Positions 22,193 to 35,210 of a DNA stretch of 64,000 nucleotides are shown here, one piece after another. The notes beneath the pieces were generated by a model. The model made no database searches. It had not been told where the DNA came from and worked only from the letters and a program-made list of their open reading frames with translations. How positions within the stretch are numbered: the first letter of the stretch is position 1; each line of letters opens with the position of its first letter. The DNA is taken from contig OZ021732.1 in assembly GCA_963978545.1 (NCBI GenBank), forward strand, positions 27,048,623 to 27,112,622. Reading direction: 5' to 3'. Source of the stretch: Linyphia triangularis (Eukaryota > Arthropoda > Arachnida > Araneae > Linyphiidae). Position numbers and translations under genes: made by a program.

Positions 22193-22344
22193 ATTACCAC
22201 ACTCCACGGATGAAATTTGTAGACTGGATAATAGCAGCCACTGTCTATGATTATTGACCCGGATATTTCTAGGCGTCACCGAAAATTTTAAGTGAATGAA
22301 ATGACTGATTACAGGTTGGGATATTATCCGTGGAGTGTGGCAAT
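22193..22344. repeat. Inverted repeat in the Helitron 3' region
   Basis: ATTACCACACTCCACGGAT (22193-22211) faces its near-perfect inverse around ATCCGTGGAGTGTGG (22326-22344), separated by 114 bases. Position downstream of the helicase stop suggests a structural or termination role for the element. Function is inferred only. Confidence 0.7.
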
Positions 22345-22448
22345 AACAGCATCGTAAATACAAACTTTAATTTGTTTTAAGTAAAGGTAAAAAATCTTAT
22401 ACTGAAACTATTTTATAACATTTATTTATTAATTTACAAAAACTTAAT

Positions 22449-22643
22449 TTATCTTAATGCTATTGGATGTACAATATTTTTAGTTAATCCTTGAGGCGTA
22501 TAAACAAACAAATTCGATGGTTTTCCAACTCTGGAACACGCAACGTATAATTGACCGTGAGAAAAACACGGATTTTCTAAATCTAAGCCACAAATTGTCA
22601 TCGTTTGGCCTTGTGACTTATTTATAGTCATAGCATATGCCAA
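22449..22643 (-). pseudogene. Helitron helicase C-terminus
   Basis: It encodes AMTINKSQGQTM, the SF1 motif V/VI region, and YVACSRVGKPSNLFVY, ending at a natural-looking stop at 22449. It is out of frame with the preceding helicase piece, by a small indel just before this segment. Confidence 0.8.
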
Positions 22644-23502
22644 GCGGATTGGAATGTAAACGTTTGAATGGTATAGGCGAATCTGAAGGAATCATTGGGA
22701 TCCGTGGTAGAAGTACAACCTCACCTTGAAATTTTCCACTCAAAATAGTAGCTTCAAGAATGTTGCCCATGATTTTTTTTATAACTAATCGCGTCCCATT
22801 ACATAATTTCGGAGCATTCCAATTTCGAAGCAAAATTATAGGTGAACCAACCTTCAGTCGCAAATTATGTGGTGGCATTCCAGGTAAATCTAATGAATTT
22901 AAAAATTCTACAGGATAGTTAACAACATCATCAGGATCAACAACAGTGTCGATCGATTTAAATGTAGTTTCATTACCAGGCAGTAATTGCTGTATTTTGA
23001 AATTGATGGCATCAACATCTAAATTTTTCGCAGCTAAAATTGCTCGCTCTCGTAGCCATCGATGATTAGTACAATTATGTCTCAAATCTGGAAAGATACT
23101 GTTTATTAACTCATCTTTGGTAGCCACCATGTTGCAAAAATTCTCTGGAAGTCGAATATATTGTGTATCTTCATACAATTCAATTTTACCATTGCCAATA
23201 TCCAACAATTGTTCAGAGAATCTTGACGCTAATGGATCATTTTGAAGTTGAACGCGCATATTAATAGTAAGGCATAATTTGCTGACACTTCGCCATAGAT
23301 AAGATTCTTTTAAACATGCGTTTATTTCGTCTGCATATGTCGCGCGTGGAATGACTGGTAATGTTTGTCTGAAATCACCAGACAGCAACAATAGAGCACC
23401 ACCGAAAAGCCTAGTATTATCCTTGATATCTTTCAGGGACCTGTCGAGAGCTTCAAGCGAATGCTTTTGGGCCATGGTACATTCATCCCAGATAATAATT
23501 TT
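22618..23502 (-). pseudogene. Helitron helicase middle part (PIF1-like)
   Basis: It starts after the TGA and carries the Walker B motif IIWDECT, then motif III GDFRQTLPVIPRA and the long middle region ending at PPHNLRLKVGSPIILLRN and TRLVI. It belongs to the same reading frame as the Walker A piece upstream; only the TGA separates them (probably a Cys codon originally). Confidence 0.8.
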
Positions 23503-24327
23503 TCATTTTCTCAAAACTTGAGCCATGCCTGAATGCTTCTTTATGTTACACATTGCTTCGGGATTTGTGTGAACATTCAAAGGTAATTTAAGCGCTGAAT
23601 GCGCCGTCCGTCCACCATCAAGTAACGTTGCTGCGATTCCTGATGAAGCAATAGCCAATGCAATATTATTTTGTGATCGGATGCGCGCAAGTATCAATGA
23701 AATGAGGAATGTTTTACCAGTACCACCTGGTGCATCCAAAAAAAAGAATCCACCTTGTTGCGCTGCAATTGATACATTAATTTGATCATATACATTTCGT
23801 TGCTCAGCAGTGAGCAATTGTTCGTTATTGGCAAAAAAAGTAGCCAAAGAAGTTCTATCGAAGTGGTGTTCCCGTTGAACATCGCTGTTGATGGTATCTA
23901 CTGCTGGACGGTTCGGCGCTGGCATGCCGAAATGGATGAGCAGCATATTCGAAATAAGAATACAAATATCCTCAATAATTATTAATGACTCATTATATAT
24001 TTCTGCGGAGAATTCAATATTTTGATTTTGATTAGTAATTCTAATCCGATGTAAAATATCCTCACTCATTGAGTCTTTATATTTGTCCCACAAAGCAGAT
24101 GCTTCAGACGGAAAACACGTTGTCAATATTATTGAAAATAATTGACGAATTTGTTGTGGAGATGAGCTCAGTGCTGCATCTGCAAGTGTGAGATCCCAAT
24201 GGTTATCATCCTCCAATAAATGTAACTCACGACACGCATCAAAGAAAGTGTCGTATAAAGTACCATTGACTTTTCGCAAATATCGGAAAGATGTTGGTCC
24301 AGGAACGTTAACCAATAACAAACGCAA
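23503..24327 (-). pseudogene. Helitron helicase N-terminal part with Walker A
   Basis: Contains the linker NVPGPTSFRYLRKVNG, a Gln/Asn-rich connection (LTAEQRNVYDQI) and the P-loop DAPGGTGKTF. It ends with TGA at about 23503-23505. Its start overlaps the previous frame at a run of eight T (minus strand). Confidence 0.8.
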
Positions 24328-26425
24328 AAAAAACCCATTTGCGTTGCTTAGGATGAACTGTATATATTCGACCTAAAGTATTCGTCATAAATATGTCGGT
24401 GAATACTGGGACTGGAATGCCTCGTTTCCGTGGTTCCCAATTTTTTGATTGTTTATTCCACGTAAAAAATTTAGGAACATCAGTATACATTAATGTCCTT
24501 GCGAATTGACCAACAACATCTTGTCGGCAACAAAGGTTGAAAAATTCAGTAAGAGTTGTTTTTGGAGCCGTTAAAGCTTGTTGTTGTGCAGTCTGTTCTG
24601 TAAAGTAAACACGCTGTCCGTTTTCAAGATGCACAGCCAAATGTATAACAGCAGGATTCCTTTCATGTATAGGAAACGAAAAAATGCGCCAAATAGCTTC
24701 GTTACTGCTTATGTATCGACCCATTTGATAACGTGTAATTTCGTCATTGTCATTTACATTTTGAACAGCGAATACAGCTTTATCACTGCCCTTGTGAACA
24801 TACTTACAAATGTATTTTATAGATTTCACTGAACTGCATAGTTCAACGTTTATGTGCGCTTTATAGGTTTTGCACAGCAATTGTGAATATGGAACTACCC
24901 AGCGATTATCAATATCTACTCTCACACCTTTTGACAGACGCAATTCATATGATTGACCGCCATTGTCTACGTCTCTACCCCGGTAAGATGGATAACCGTC
25001 AATATTTGTGATAGTATCAGATTGGCATGGTTTTGGAAAACGTTTCGTACATTTTCCATTGTCCATACATGGTGACATCATGTTTAGAGTACCACATGGA
25101 CCATGGATCATATTAGTAGTTACAATGTCAAACAATTCTTGATCAACATTCGGATCTGGAATTTCGGCTGAAATAATTTTGTCGATTTCTTCTGGGCGTA
25201 CTTTATCCACCAACCAAATCAAAATATGCGCATGAGGTAAACCTCGTTTTTGCCATTCAACAGAGTAAAGCCAACAACGTGTTTCACCAAATACCGAGTG
25301 ATGTGTAATCAAATTCATCAAATATTTTAATTTTTGTTTAAAAACACGTGCAGTGATATCATGGCGATGCATCGATGTTTGACCTGGCAACAACAAACTT
25401 TGAATTTCATCCCAGTTTGGATTACACGTAAATGTGATAAAAAGATCTGGTCGGCCATATGCACGTACGTAAGTCATGGCGTCTTGAATATACTCTTGCA
25501 TATGACGCGGACTACCAATGTATGATGATGGGAGAATATATGCGCTACCGATGTTGTTGATGTTATTAGATGCATCTACGTTACCAATAACGGCGTCACG
25601 CAAATGAATGTACTCCTCAGCACGAAGTTTTGTTTGATTAAATTTTATATATCGTAATCTCTCACTTTCGACTTTTACGTACATATCGACAATATACTGA
25701 TGAAATAGCTGTCTGCATCGGATAATGGTATTGTCTTCATTAGCACGAATCATCAATCGATATGCATAGAAGTTCATAGCACTAACTTTCTTGATCAGTT
25801 CTTCACCTGCGAATAAATATATATATATATGAGAGATACAGAAATTATTTGAAAAAAAAAAAAATCTGTAAGATAGTCTATAAATTGTACCTGTAGTTGG
25901 ATTCCTTTGTTTAATATTTAAATGGTATCCATCTTCTCCTTCCCAAAATATCAACGGATAGTGCAATGCATCGTAAGAACGATGATTGTCTTGAATTATT
26001 TGCATCGTATTATCTCTGCGTTGAATGCAAATGTCCCGACGTTCACATGGGTCACCAGCCATAACAACTGCAACTTCATTAATAGTTGGAACATTATATG
26101 TGCCTGCGTGCTCTCCGTAGGGCACTTTGTCTGCTTTAATAATAATGGCGTAGTTGTCGTTTTGCAGTCTGCTAGAAAAAGTCTTGAACAATTGCAACAA
26201 CCGGTTATGGTTTGGCAAAAACGTTTCCAAAATGTCCACAATTTCTCGTTCCTCCATCTGCTCTATATAATTGTAAGCGCAGCGTGTGTGTGATTGTTGC
26301 TCCTCATTGCCCATAAAATAAATTTGTAAAAATTTTGGATCGGCATCAGGCATTGGGAGCAATGAACCAATTTGGTGGTACACTTGACCTTGAATTTTGA
26401 ATGTAGATTCGAAATTACGACCATC
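24308..26425 (-). pseudogene. Helitron Rep (HUH endonuclease) segment
   Basis: It carries the Helitron-like N-terminal domain, the metal-binding HUH motif as GLPHAHILIW (near 25225-25250) and the catalytic tyrosine pair in KYICKYVHKGSDKA (near 24790-24815). These residues cleave and rejoin single strands. An 84-nt in-frame stretch (25807-25890) with GT and AG ends interrupts it between NPTTG and the conserved KKVSAMNFYAYRLM. The piece ends by frame change near 24320. Confidence 0.85.
25807..25890 (-). other. Probable 84-nt in-frame intron in the Helitron Rep gene
   Basis: On the minus strand it begins GTACAATT after CTACAG, contains a TA-rich and T-rich interior, and ends TTCGCAG before GTGAAGAA. 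Removing it restores the usual spacing between two conserved blocks. Confidence 0.55.
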
Positions 26426-26428
26426 TTA

Positions 26429-26690
26429 ATTATGAACAATTTTTGTTGCTCCAAATGATGTTATTTGGAAACATGAATTGAATTTACGAATTTTTCGCAA
26501 AAACAATTTCGATTGAGATGTGGTGCCAGCTAAAAGTGTTTTTAAAGGTTCCGGCGGTGGATTTAGCGATGGCAGTGAAATTTTTCCAGATGCGCAACAT
26601 AAACCAGCTGATTCACCTTTGTACTTGAAAGCATGACAATGTTGACACTCTTTGTCCATACTACCACTCTTTGTCCATACTACCACTCTT
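26429..26690 (-). pseudogene. Helitron Cys-rich finger segment
   Basis: It encodes CQHCHAFKYKGESAGLCC followed by a Gly-Lys and Pro-rich stretch, the zinc-finger-like N-terminal region common in Helitron Reps. An in-frame TAA follows IVHN near 26426. Confidence 0.7.
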
Positions 26691-26700
26691 TGTCCATATA
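26646..26700. repeat. 19-bp tandem triplication inside the Helitron gene
   Basis: ACTCTTTGTCCATACTACC occurs twice in full and a third time in part. Two extra units add 38 bp, which is not a multiple of three, and so separate the basic N-terminal frame from the Cys-rich frame. Confidence 0.8.
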
Positions 26701-27041
26701 CCATGTGACGAATAGTTGAATTTAGGATCATATTCAAACGCAAGGCGATTGAGTGATGTTCTTGTCAATGCTCGATCATTTTGCATCTGGCGTTGGTTAC
26801 GTTCTCTATGTGCATCCGTCGCTTGTTGACGTGCCTCTCGTTGTCTTACTGCATTAGCACGAAGACGTCGAGTGCGTTGTACTGAATTTTCATTCGCACG
26901 TGTAGATGCAACTTGATCTCTCAGATTTGCATTATACGCCGAGTGTTCTTCATCTGTTCTATTTATTCGACGATCATGGACCAATTGCGCGTTCGGAGTA
27001 CGTCGACCAATATTTCTGGCTCTTCCTCGAAGACGTGGCAT
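26690..27041 (-). pseudogene. Helitron N-terminal basic segment
   Basis: It starts at ATG (27041) after a TTCTGCAG stretch that could be a splice acceptor. The product is rich in Arg, Gln and Asn with repeated RxxN and QREARQQ-type helices. It ends at the tandem triplication. Confidence 0.65.
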
Positions 27042-27780
27042 TTTTCTGCAGAAGAAAAAAAAATACTGTAATATAATACGCAACGAATGTGAGTTTTTTA
27101 TTGAGAATGAAATTTTAATTAATTAACAAAAAAGATTTATTCTAACAAATTTCGGATGAAAATGGTGTAATTTTATTTTTTTGCTTCTTAATATTCAAAG
27201 TGATGATTATTTTCAAAGTAAATAATTTTTAATAGAATTTTTTTTTTTTAATTTTTTGATAGTTTTTTTTTAAATAATTATTTTTATTTACAAAATAAAT
27301 AATTTTTATTAAAAACAATTGAAAAATTTATACAAAATATACTTACTTCGATTCCACCCTAAATTCGCAAAAAGTATCGTTTTTTAGGAACACTTCAAAA
27401 CTCTTCAAACATCAATTTCTATTCATAGTTAATATTTTAATTAGCACACGACTTAAACGAACACAATAATAACACAAAATTTCAAATATTTTTCTCAATT
27501 TGATCGCAGCACCAACTGTCGGGACAAACTGAAATTAAAATAGAATAATATTTAATATTTGATGCTGCGATGGTAGCGCAGTCTACCGGATCGAATGTAA
27601 AACATTCCAAAATTAACAACTACTTATAAATGAAAAATTAGTTAAATAAACATTTTCAAGTGGACCAAATTGTAAATCTAAACCATCCTCGAATCCCCGT
27701 GAACTCACACAAAAAATTTCATCAAAATCGGTCCAGCTGTCTAGGAGGAGTTCAGTGACATACACACGCACACAAGAAAT

Positions 27781-29790
<2,010 letters not shown>

Positions 29791-29795
29791 TTAAC

Positions 29796-29860
29796 AATTA
29801 TTTGTAATGAGGTTGTTACACCCGTTTGTCACCGGTAAAACAACCTCATTACAAATAATT
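29796..29860. repeat. Perfect 22-bp inverted repeat (hairpin)
   Basis: AATTATTTGTAATGAGGTTG and two further bases (29796-29817) are followed after 21 bases by their exact inverse (29839-29860). A cruciform or a miniature fold-back element are both possible. Confidence 0.85.
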
Positions 29861-29894
29861 AGAACAATAACCGGAGAAGCTTACAAACAATAAC

Positions 29895-30045
29895 CAGAAA
29901 AGATTGACCAAGATCCGTTGTGACGAATCTCGCCCAGCAAAGTGCTGGATAAAATATACTGGAAGTTTTAAAATGCAGAGTTTTAAAATTTAAATAAATT
30001 TTTATAAGGAAAGACGGAGGGATAAAAAAAAATATGTTTTGGGAT
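29895..30045 (-). repeat. Dispersed repeat R1, copy C
   Basis: Inverted relative to copies A and B. It contains GACCAAGATCCGTTG, CCAG-CAAAGTGCTGG, ATATACTGGAAG, AAAATGCAGAGTTTTAAAA and GACGGAGGG in the reverse order. Confidence 0.6.
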
Positions 30046-30714
30046 GCTTTTTACAAGATTATTTTCAAAAAATCGTGACTTTTGGAAAGCTACTCGAGCT
30101 TCGGTTTGACCAATCTTCCTTAACATTCCGATATTGCTATGCTACCCGAGTATTAAGATAAAAAAAAATTCCAATTGAATAAATCAGGTATTTTTTTGAA
30201 AAATATATATATATTAAAAAAAAAACTTTGTTTTAATTTTAATGATAAATCACACTCTGTTTGGAGTTAATCAAAAATTAGATTCAATAATTATGCGTCG
30301 GTGTGCGTTCTCATCAGGATGAAGAATTCTGTGACAATGGTATTTCTAGAGACTTTTTCATCGTCCAGTAAGTGATCTGTTTATATTAATGACAATGATA
30401 CATTTTATCACCACAACTAAAGGGTTTCTCGGAATGAGTTGCATCCGAATACGCCATCACATCCGAGATGGCATCAGGATAAGGAAGCATACTAACCTTG
30501 AAAAGGATATTGTTGGACTTGCAATCAAACAGTTAGTGCTGTTTTTTGAAAGGTTACCCGTTACTTTAATGTCGATCGGAATTAGGTAAAATCATGATTG
30601 GATATGGTGATCTTTTAAATTTTTTTGGTGGTTCAGGTGAGATAATTTTTTTTTTTTTTAATCTTTTATATTAACTTCGATTTTCTGTGGACGTGTGTGG
30701 ATTTGAGGTGGGAA

Positions 30715-30960
30715 AATCTGCGGAGAGCTAAATAACCCACTTGCCTTCAACCAATCGAGCTGAAACATGGAAGATATATTCGTTGCCGATGACAATGAGT
30801 TCGATCAAGTTTTGAGGGCTATCACTAAAAGACCGCTTTTACTCATGCTATTATTGCAGCCTCGGAGGACAAAATAACCCTCTTATCTCATTCAATCGAA
30901 ATTAAACACCATGCAAACTCGATCTGAAATTAAACACTATGAAAACTCATTCTGAGCTCA
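30715..30960 (+). repeat. Dispersed repeat R2, copies B and C
   Basis: Two diverged units follow each other: one with GCTAAATAACCC, CAATCGAGCTGAAA and GATGACAATGAGTT, and a second with ACAAAATAACCC and CAATCGAAATTAAA. They match the 12050-12180 copy. Confidence 0.5.
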
Positions 30961-31089
30961 AAATCGCTTTAATCAGTTGCAATTTCTCACAATAGTCAGC
31001 ATTGTATGGAAAGGATTTGTAGTTTCATGAGGTAATTCTTTTACAAAATTTAATGTTTAAGAATTCTTGCAGTATACATAGATCCAGAA

Positions 31090-31285
31090 AAAATTAAATA
31101 AAAATATGAAAAATAAATAAAGAAATATTTTAAAAATAAACAAATACAAATATTAAAATAAATAAATAAAAAATATTAAAAATAAATAAATACAAATATT
31201 AAAAATAAATAAATAAAAATATTAAAAATAAATAAATAAAATATTAAAAATAAATATAAACAAATAAAAATAAATATTTATTTTT
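31090..31285. repeat. AAATAAAT/AAATATT low-complexity array
   Basis: Repeated AATATTAAAAATAAATAAAT units of 20 to 25 bp on the plus strand. Confidence 0.8.
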
Positions 31286-31339
31286 TTAATAAGAAAATAA
31301 AAATTTATGATGATAAAACAAGCTGCATGTCTGTGTATC

Positions 31340-32030
31340 TGTCTGTCTGTGTATCTATAGAAAGCTACTTAAGATTGGAGTAGAGCTCTGAAATTTTCAA
31401 CATAAGTAGTTTTGGCCTTCCAATTGTACCTATGACAAACAGAATGTTAAAAAATTTTATTAGTTCTTTTTTAATTAATTAACAAATATTTTATAAAACG
31501 ATTTCTAATAGGGCTACAGCTCTGAAATTTTCAACATAAGTAAATGTCTGCCTTCTAATTGGACTTTTGAAAAACAGAATTACAAATTTGATTTGGTTTT
31601 TTAATTACTTAACAAATATTTTACAAAACGATTTCTAATTGGGCTACAGATCTGAAATTTTCAACATAAGTACAGTCAACTCGCGATAACTCGGAAGTTC
31701 AATGAATTGGCCAAATTCTTCAAGTTATAGAGAGTCACTCGGTAGTTATTTTCTATTCAAGGCATGTTCTTGGGACCTAATGAAAACTTCGAGATAAACG
31801 AATATTCGACTTATGAGACTTCGAGTTATCGCAAGTTGAAGGTAGTTTTGGCCTTCTAGTTGGACTTTTGACAAAAAAAATTTTACAATTTTAATTTGTT
31901 TTGTAATTAATTTTTTTAATTAATATTTTTACTTCACAAAAAGTGACTTCTAATAGGCCTAGAGTCTGAAAGTTTCAACAAAAGCAGTTTTGGCCTTCCA
32001 ATTTCGCTTTTCACAAACACGTGTTAAAAT
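31340..32030. repeat. Tandem array with a unit of about 130-142 bp
   Basis: The phrase TCTGAAATTTTCAACATAAG followed by TTTTGGCCTTC recurs at about 31388, 31521, 31651 and (after a 172-bp insert) 31965, with spacings of 134, 130 and about 142 bp. Each unit also contains AACAAATATTTTA and ACGATTTCTAAT. Confidence 0.8.
31673..31842. mobile_element. pogo/Tigger-like MITE, 170 bp
   Basis: Ends CAGTCAACTCGCGATAACTC and, inverted, a diverged CCTTCAACTTGCGATAACTC form terminal repeats of about 25 bp. TA lies on both sides (31671-31672, 31843-31844). The insertion splits one unit of the tandem array, so the empty site is visible in the neighbouring units. Confidence 0.8.
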
Positions 32031-32039
32031 ATTCTTAAA

Positions 32040-34200
32040 GGGGTGTTGTATTATTGAATTAACGAAGAATTAATAATAATCATAAATCTCATGTAAAAAA
32101 TTAACAATTCACGCAAAAAAAAAATTTTAATGTAATTTTTTTTTTGGAGGGTTTCTTCAATTTAATAACAATATTCTTAATTATTCTGGGAAGTATTTCT
32201 TTAAAAAAATATTTTTATAACTGTTTCCTAATAAGTTACACAAGAAAGTGATAAAAAATCCATTAAAGGAAATTTCGTTCGTGCTGCCCTCTATATGAGA
32301 TTCAGCCATCCTTTCCGAATCCGTCTTTTCTATAGTTTCAATCTGTTTGTGAAGGCCTCAATCAGCGAATCTGATTCGTAGACAGGGCTCTCAGGTCATC
32401 GGAGATTATACCCAATACGTTTAGGGTTTCGATAGTTCTTGTAGGTGTATTTCTGATATTTGGCGTAATATCTCCAAATCGGCGATAAAAGATTTTAAAG
32501 TGGTTTTTTATTTTTGTTTTTAATATTAGGTATTACTTCCATTGTAATTTATTTCTTTCATATACAATTTAGATGACTAATAAGTGACATATGATTGGGT
32601 AATATACGGATGAAAGTATTTTAATAATTAAAAATATTAGAAATCTGAAACTGTTATTTAGAATTACCGGGGCATCGGTTTGGCGCCTTTTTTAGAACGT
32701 TTATTATGTCTCTTGCCAGAGAACCTTTCAAATTAGTTTAAATTTACTTTGATTCATCAAATTTGATTTTGAACTTGACGGGGAGAATATAATTAATACT
32801 TTTTTTTTTTTAATTTTATAAATTCTTCTCATGGGCACCTTTGTTTGAATGTTTGCATTTAAGTTTTTATGTACTTGTGTGTACTCTCCAATCGAATGAA
32901 TTGGGTCTGGATTAAAATTTGTCGTTACGTTTTAAACTTTTATTTTGAGAAGCTGAAAAGGAAGGGTTACATATCCCCTCGTGAACGGCAACTAAATTTG
33001 GGTATATTTGTTTATCATGATTGTATGTAAATGCATTTAGTATGTATTGATCATAAACGAAGATGGGGGAGGGGGTAAGGACTTGTAATAAATTACAATA
33101 AAAACATTATTATTGTTCAAGTTTTCATTATTTATTGTAATTATGTTTTATTATTCATTATAATTATCTTTCATTATGTATCAGAATTTAATTTATCAAA
33201 ATGTATTACTATTTTATAGATTTTAACAAACAGTGATTATTTTTCTTCTTTATAAATAATTATTTAATACATAAAAAAACTAATCAATTAATATTTGTTT
33301 CTTTATGTTCGTGGTTTTTATCGTAATTTTCTCCGATTCCCAATGGGACAGAATCACTAAAAACTCGCTCTACTCAAAATCAAGATCGTTTGAGCAACCT
33401 TTCTCTTTTGTCGATTGAAAAAGATATGTTGATGACACTTCGAAAAAGTGGCAATTTTTATAACCAAGTTATAGAAAAGTTTGCAACAAAGACCCGAAGA
33501 CTTGAGTATATTTATAAATAAGTGTTTAATTTCAAACTTTACAATAGGGAAATATAGTGGTCGGATTGGCAGACCCAATGTATATGTGTCAAAATATTGA
33601 TTGGTTATTTTAACTATTTACTTATTGTTTTTTAAATCACTCTCCAAATATAAAATATTATAAATAAAAATGCTCGTACAATTTTTATAAATTATAATAT
33701 TTAATTTACAGTGTTTTACTATGGGTATTTTATTATTATAAGTTTTAGTTTGATAAATTCATTTTTTTTTATGCCATTAATCTTTTGTATCATTATTTTC
33801 ACTTAAATGTCTTTATTTTTATTCATAACATCCTACTGAAAATTACTTACATTTAGCTACAGAAATAAGCACTAATTTCAGTCATTTGTGGCGAAATTAT
33901 ACAACCAAGTTGGCTAGTTATCAGTAAAAGGAAGAGTACTAGTAAAAAGCGGGAAATGCAAAATATTGAAGTGAATGAAATTTAAAATGTCAGCCGGGCT
34001 TATTTCGAAAAATGTGTTTTAGTTTAACAAGAAGTTTTGTGCCACATCCTTAATACATGTAAAATTTGAGAACATTTGTCTATCACTATTGTATGCAAAT
34101 GCATGTAGTAACGATTGAGAACAGGGCAATAGGAGGAGGGGGGGAGGAAAAGATTTACCGATGACCACTACGAAAAGTCACTCCGCGCCACTGTTTTACA
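32040..34200. other. Non-coding DNA with a diverged direct repeat
   Basis: Blocks at about 32985-33085 and 34050-34160 share TTGTATGTAAATGCAT/TTGTATGCAAATGCAT, TAGTA-GATTGA and a G-rich GGGGGAGG tail, about 1060 bp apart. No gene is recognised. Confidence 0.5.
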
Positions 34201-34207
34201 TAGCAAT

Positions 34208-34516
34208 TATTTTTTAGTGATTGAAGGGAGCTTACGCTTACGCAGAAATGCTGAACCTTTCAGAGAGCAAAGCGAACTCATGCTTGCATAGCAATGAACC
34301 TTTCAACGAGTGAAGTAAGCCTGTGCTTATGTGTCAATGAACTTTTCAGCGATCGAAGAGAGCTCGATTTTGAGTAGCGATGAGTCTTCCTGCGAGAGAA
34401 GCGCCAAAACTTTTAACCTATACACCAATGACGGATTTTCGCAAAGCGGGGTCTCACAACAAGCTAAAATATTACACATGGTAAAATTTCCTACCGAAGC
34501 ACGGGTATTTAGCTAG
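34208..34516 (+). mobile_element. Helitron-like 3' end with 43-bp tandem units
   Basis: About five diverged 43-bp units containing TGAACCTTTCAGCGA-like phrases precede CCTACCGAAGCACGGGTA, a weak hairpin, and the end CTAG followed by T at 34513-34517. Hairpin plus CTAG|T is the hallmark of a Helitron 3' end. The 5' end is not located. Confidence 0.45.
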
Positions 34517-34738
34517 TAAAGAAATAAAATAAATACGAATCGCCCATACGAAAATACGAATTGTCTAATACACAAAACTGAAATGTTTCAACTTCATTAT
34601 TCCATAACGTAGAAGTACTGATTCTTATAAAGGAAATCTTCTAACTGTTTTGCCAAAGAAAGTATTGATTGAAACATACTTTTGTGTAATTACCGATTTC
34701 TACCGATTTCAAAATGTAACCAAAAAGATAATTAAAAT

Positions 34739-34742
34739 AATT
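34739..34742. repeat. AATT flank (left) of the long-TIR transposon
   Basis: AATT also follows the right end (37968-37971). It may be a 4-bp target duplication or part of the inverted repeat, since AATT is palindromic. Confidence 0.5.
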
Positions 34743-35210
34743 GGGTCATTCCATGTCAAATCAACACGGCTCCCAACCCGACCCCTTTAGAATTTCATAA
34801 AATTTGGTTCACTTATTAGATTTATAGAGAAAAGAAAAAATGCCAAATATTAGGTTTGAATCTCGTTTGGTTTCCAAAATATAGAGTTTCAAAAATGGAC
34901 AAAAAGTGCAAAATTTCGTATTTCTTGCTTTACATATTTGGATATAATTTTTTTCCTAGTTATCATAAAATATTAATTTTGGTGCCAAAAGAAAGAAAAA
35001 GATTTGATCTTTCTAATGATGTATTATTTACGTGTATTTTATTAAATTTTCATTTTAAGGTCAAACAATTTGACATTGACCTTGAATATCTCAAAATAAG
35101 GTATTTTTATTTTTTTCAAAAAAATATATATTATTCTTACATTAACTCTCTACACAAATATATTAGTCACATTTTGGGAACGCAATGGGATGCCAAGTTA
35201 TAAATTTCAA
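34743..35210 (+). repeat. Left terminal inverted repeat of the long-TIR transposon
   Basis: About 468 bp, diverged by scattered substitutions and small indels from the right arm. The open frame at 34856-35203 is a by-product of its composition. Confidence 0.8.

Larger units (their letters stand above)
22449..27041 (-). pseudogene. Helitron Rep-helicase gene, with nonsense and frameshift lesions
   Basis: The gene would encode a protein of roughly 1450 residues that nicks and unwinds DNA for rolling-circle transposition. Order: basic N-terminus, Cys-rich finger, HUH Rep nuclease with a two-tyrosine site, and a PIF1-like SF1 helicase. Lesions in element order: a 19-bp triplication (26646-26700) that changes frame; TAA near 26426-26428; a frame change at a T8 run near 24320-24328; TGA near 23503-23505; and a frame change near 22640-22660. 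An 84-nt stretch at 25807-25890 looks like an intron. The individual pieces are listed separately. Confidence 0.85.
21931..27777 (-). mobile_element. Autonomous-type Helitron (decayed), about 5.85 kb
   Basis: A rolling-circle transposon on the minus strand. The 5' end in element sense is near 27777 and begins TCTTGTGTGCGTG, followed by a conserved-looking block (TGTCACTGAACTCCTCC). The 3' end is near 21931, with GACAACGTCTGTCGGG close to the terminus. A Rep-helicase gene spans 22449-27041. A long hairpin lies near the 3' end (22193-22344). Both edges abut TA microsatellites, so the exact termini are uncertain; the 3' end reads CAAG, not the classic CTRR. Confidence 0.75.

Noticed and set aside
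21931..27777. A Maverick/Polinton or viral origin for the helicase region
   Set aside because: The HUH motif, the paired tyrosines and the PIF1-like helicase in one reading order are specific to Helitrons; no capsid, polymerase or integrase is present.
34856..35203. A 115-codon frame as a gene
   Set aside because: It lies entirely in the terminal inverted repeat of the long-TIR transposon; the other arm does not keep the frame.
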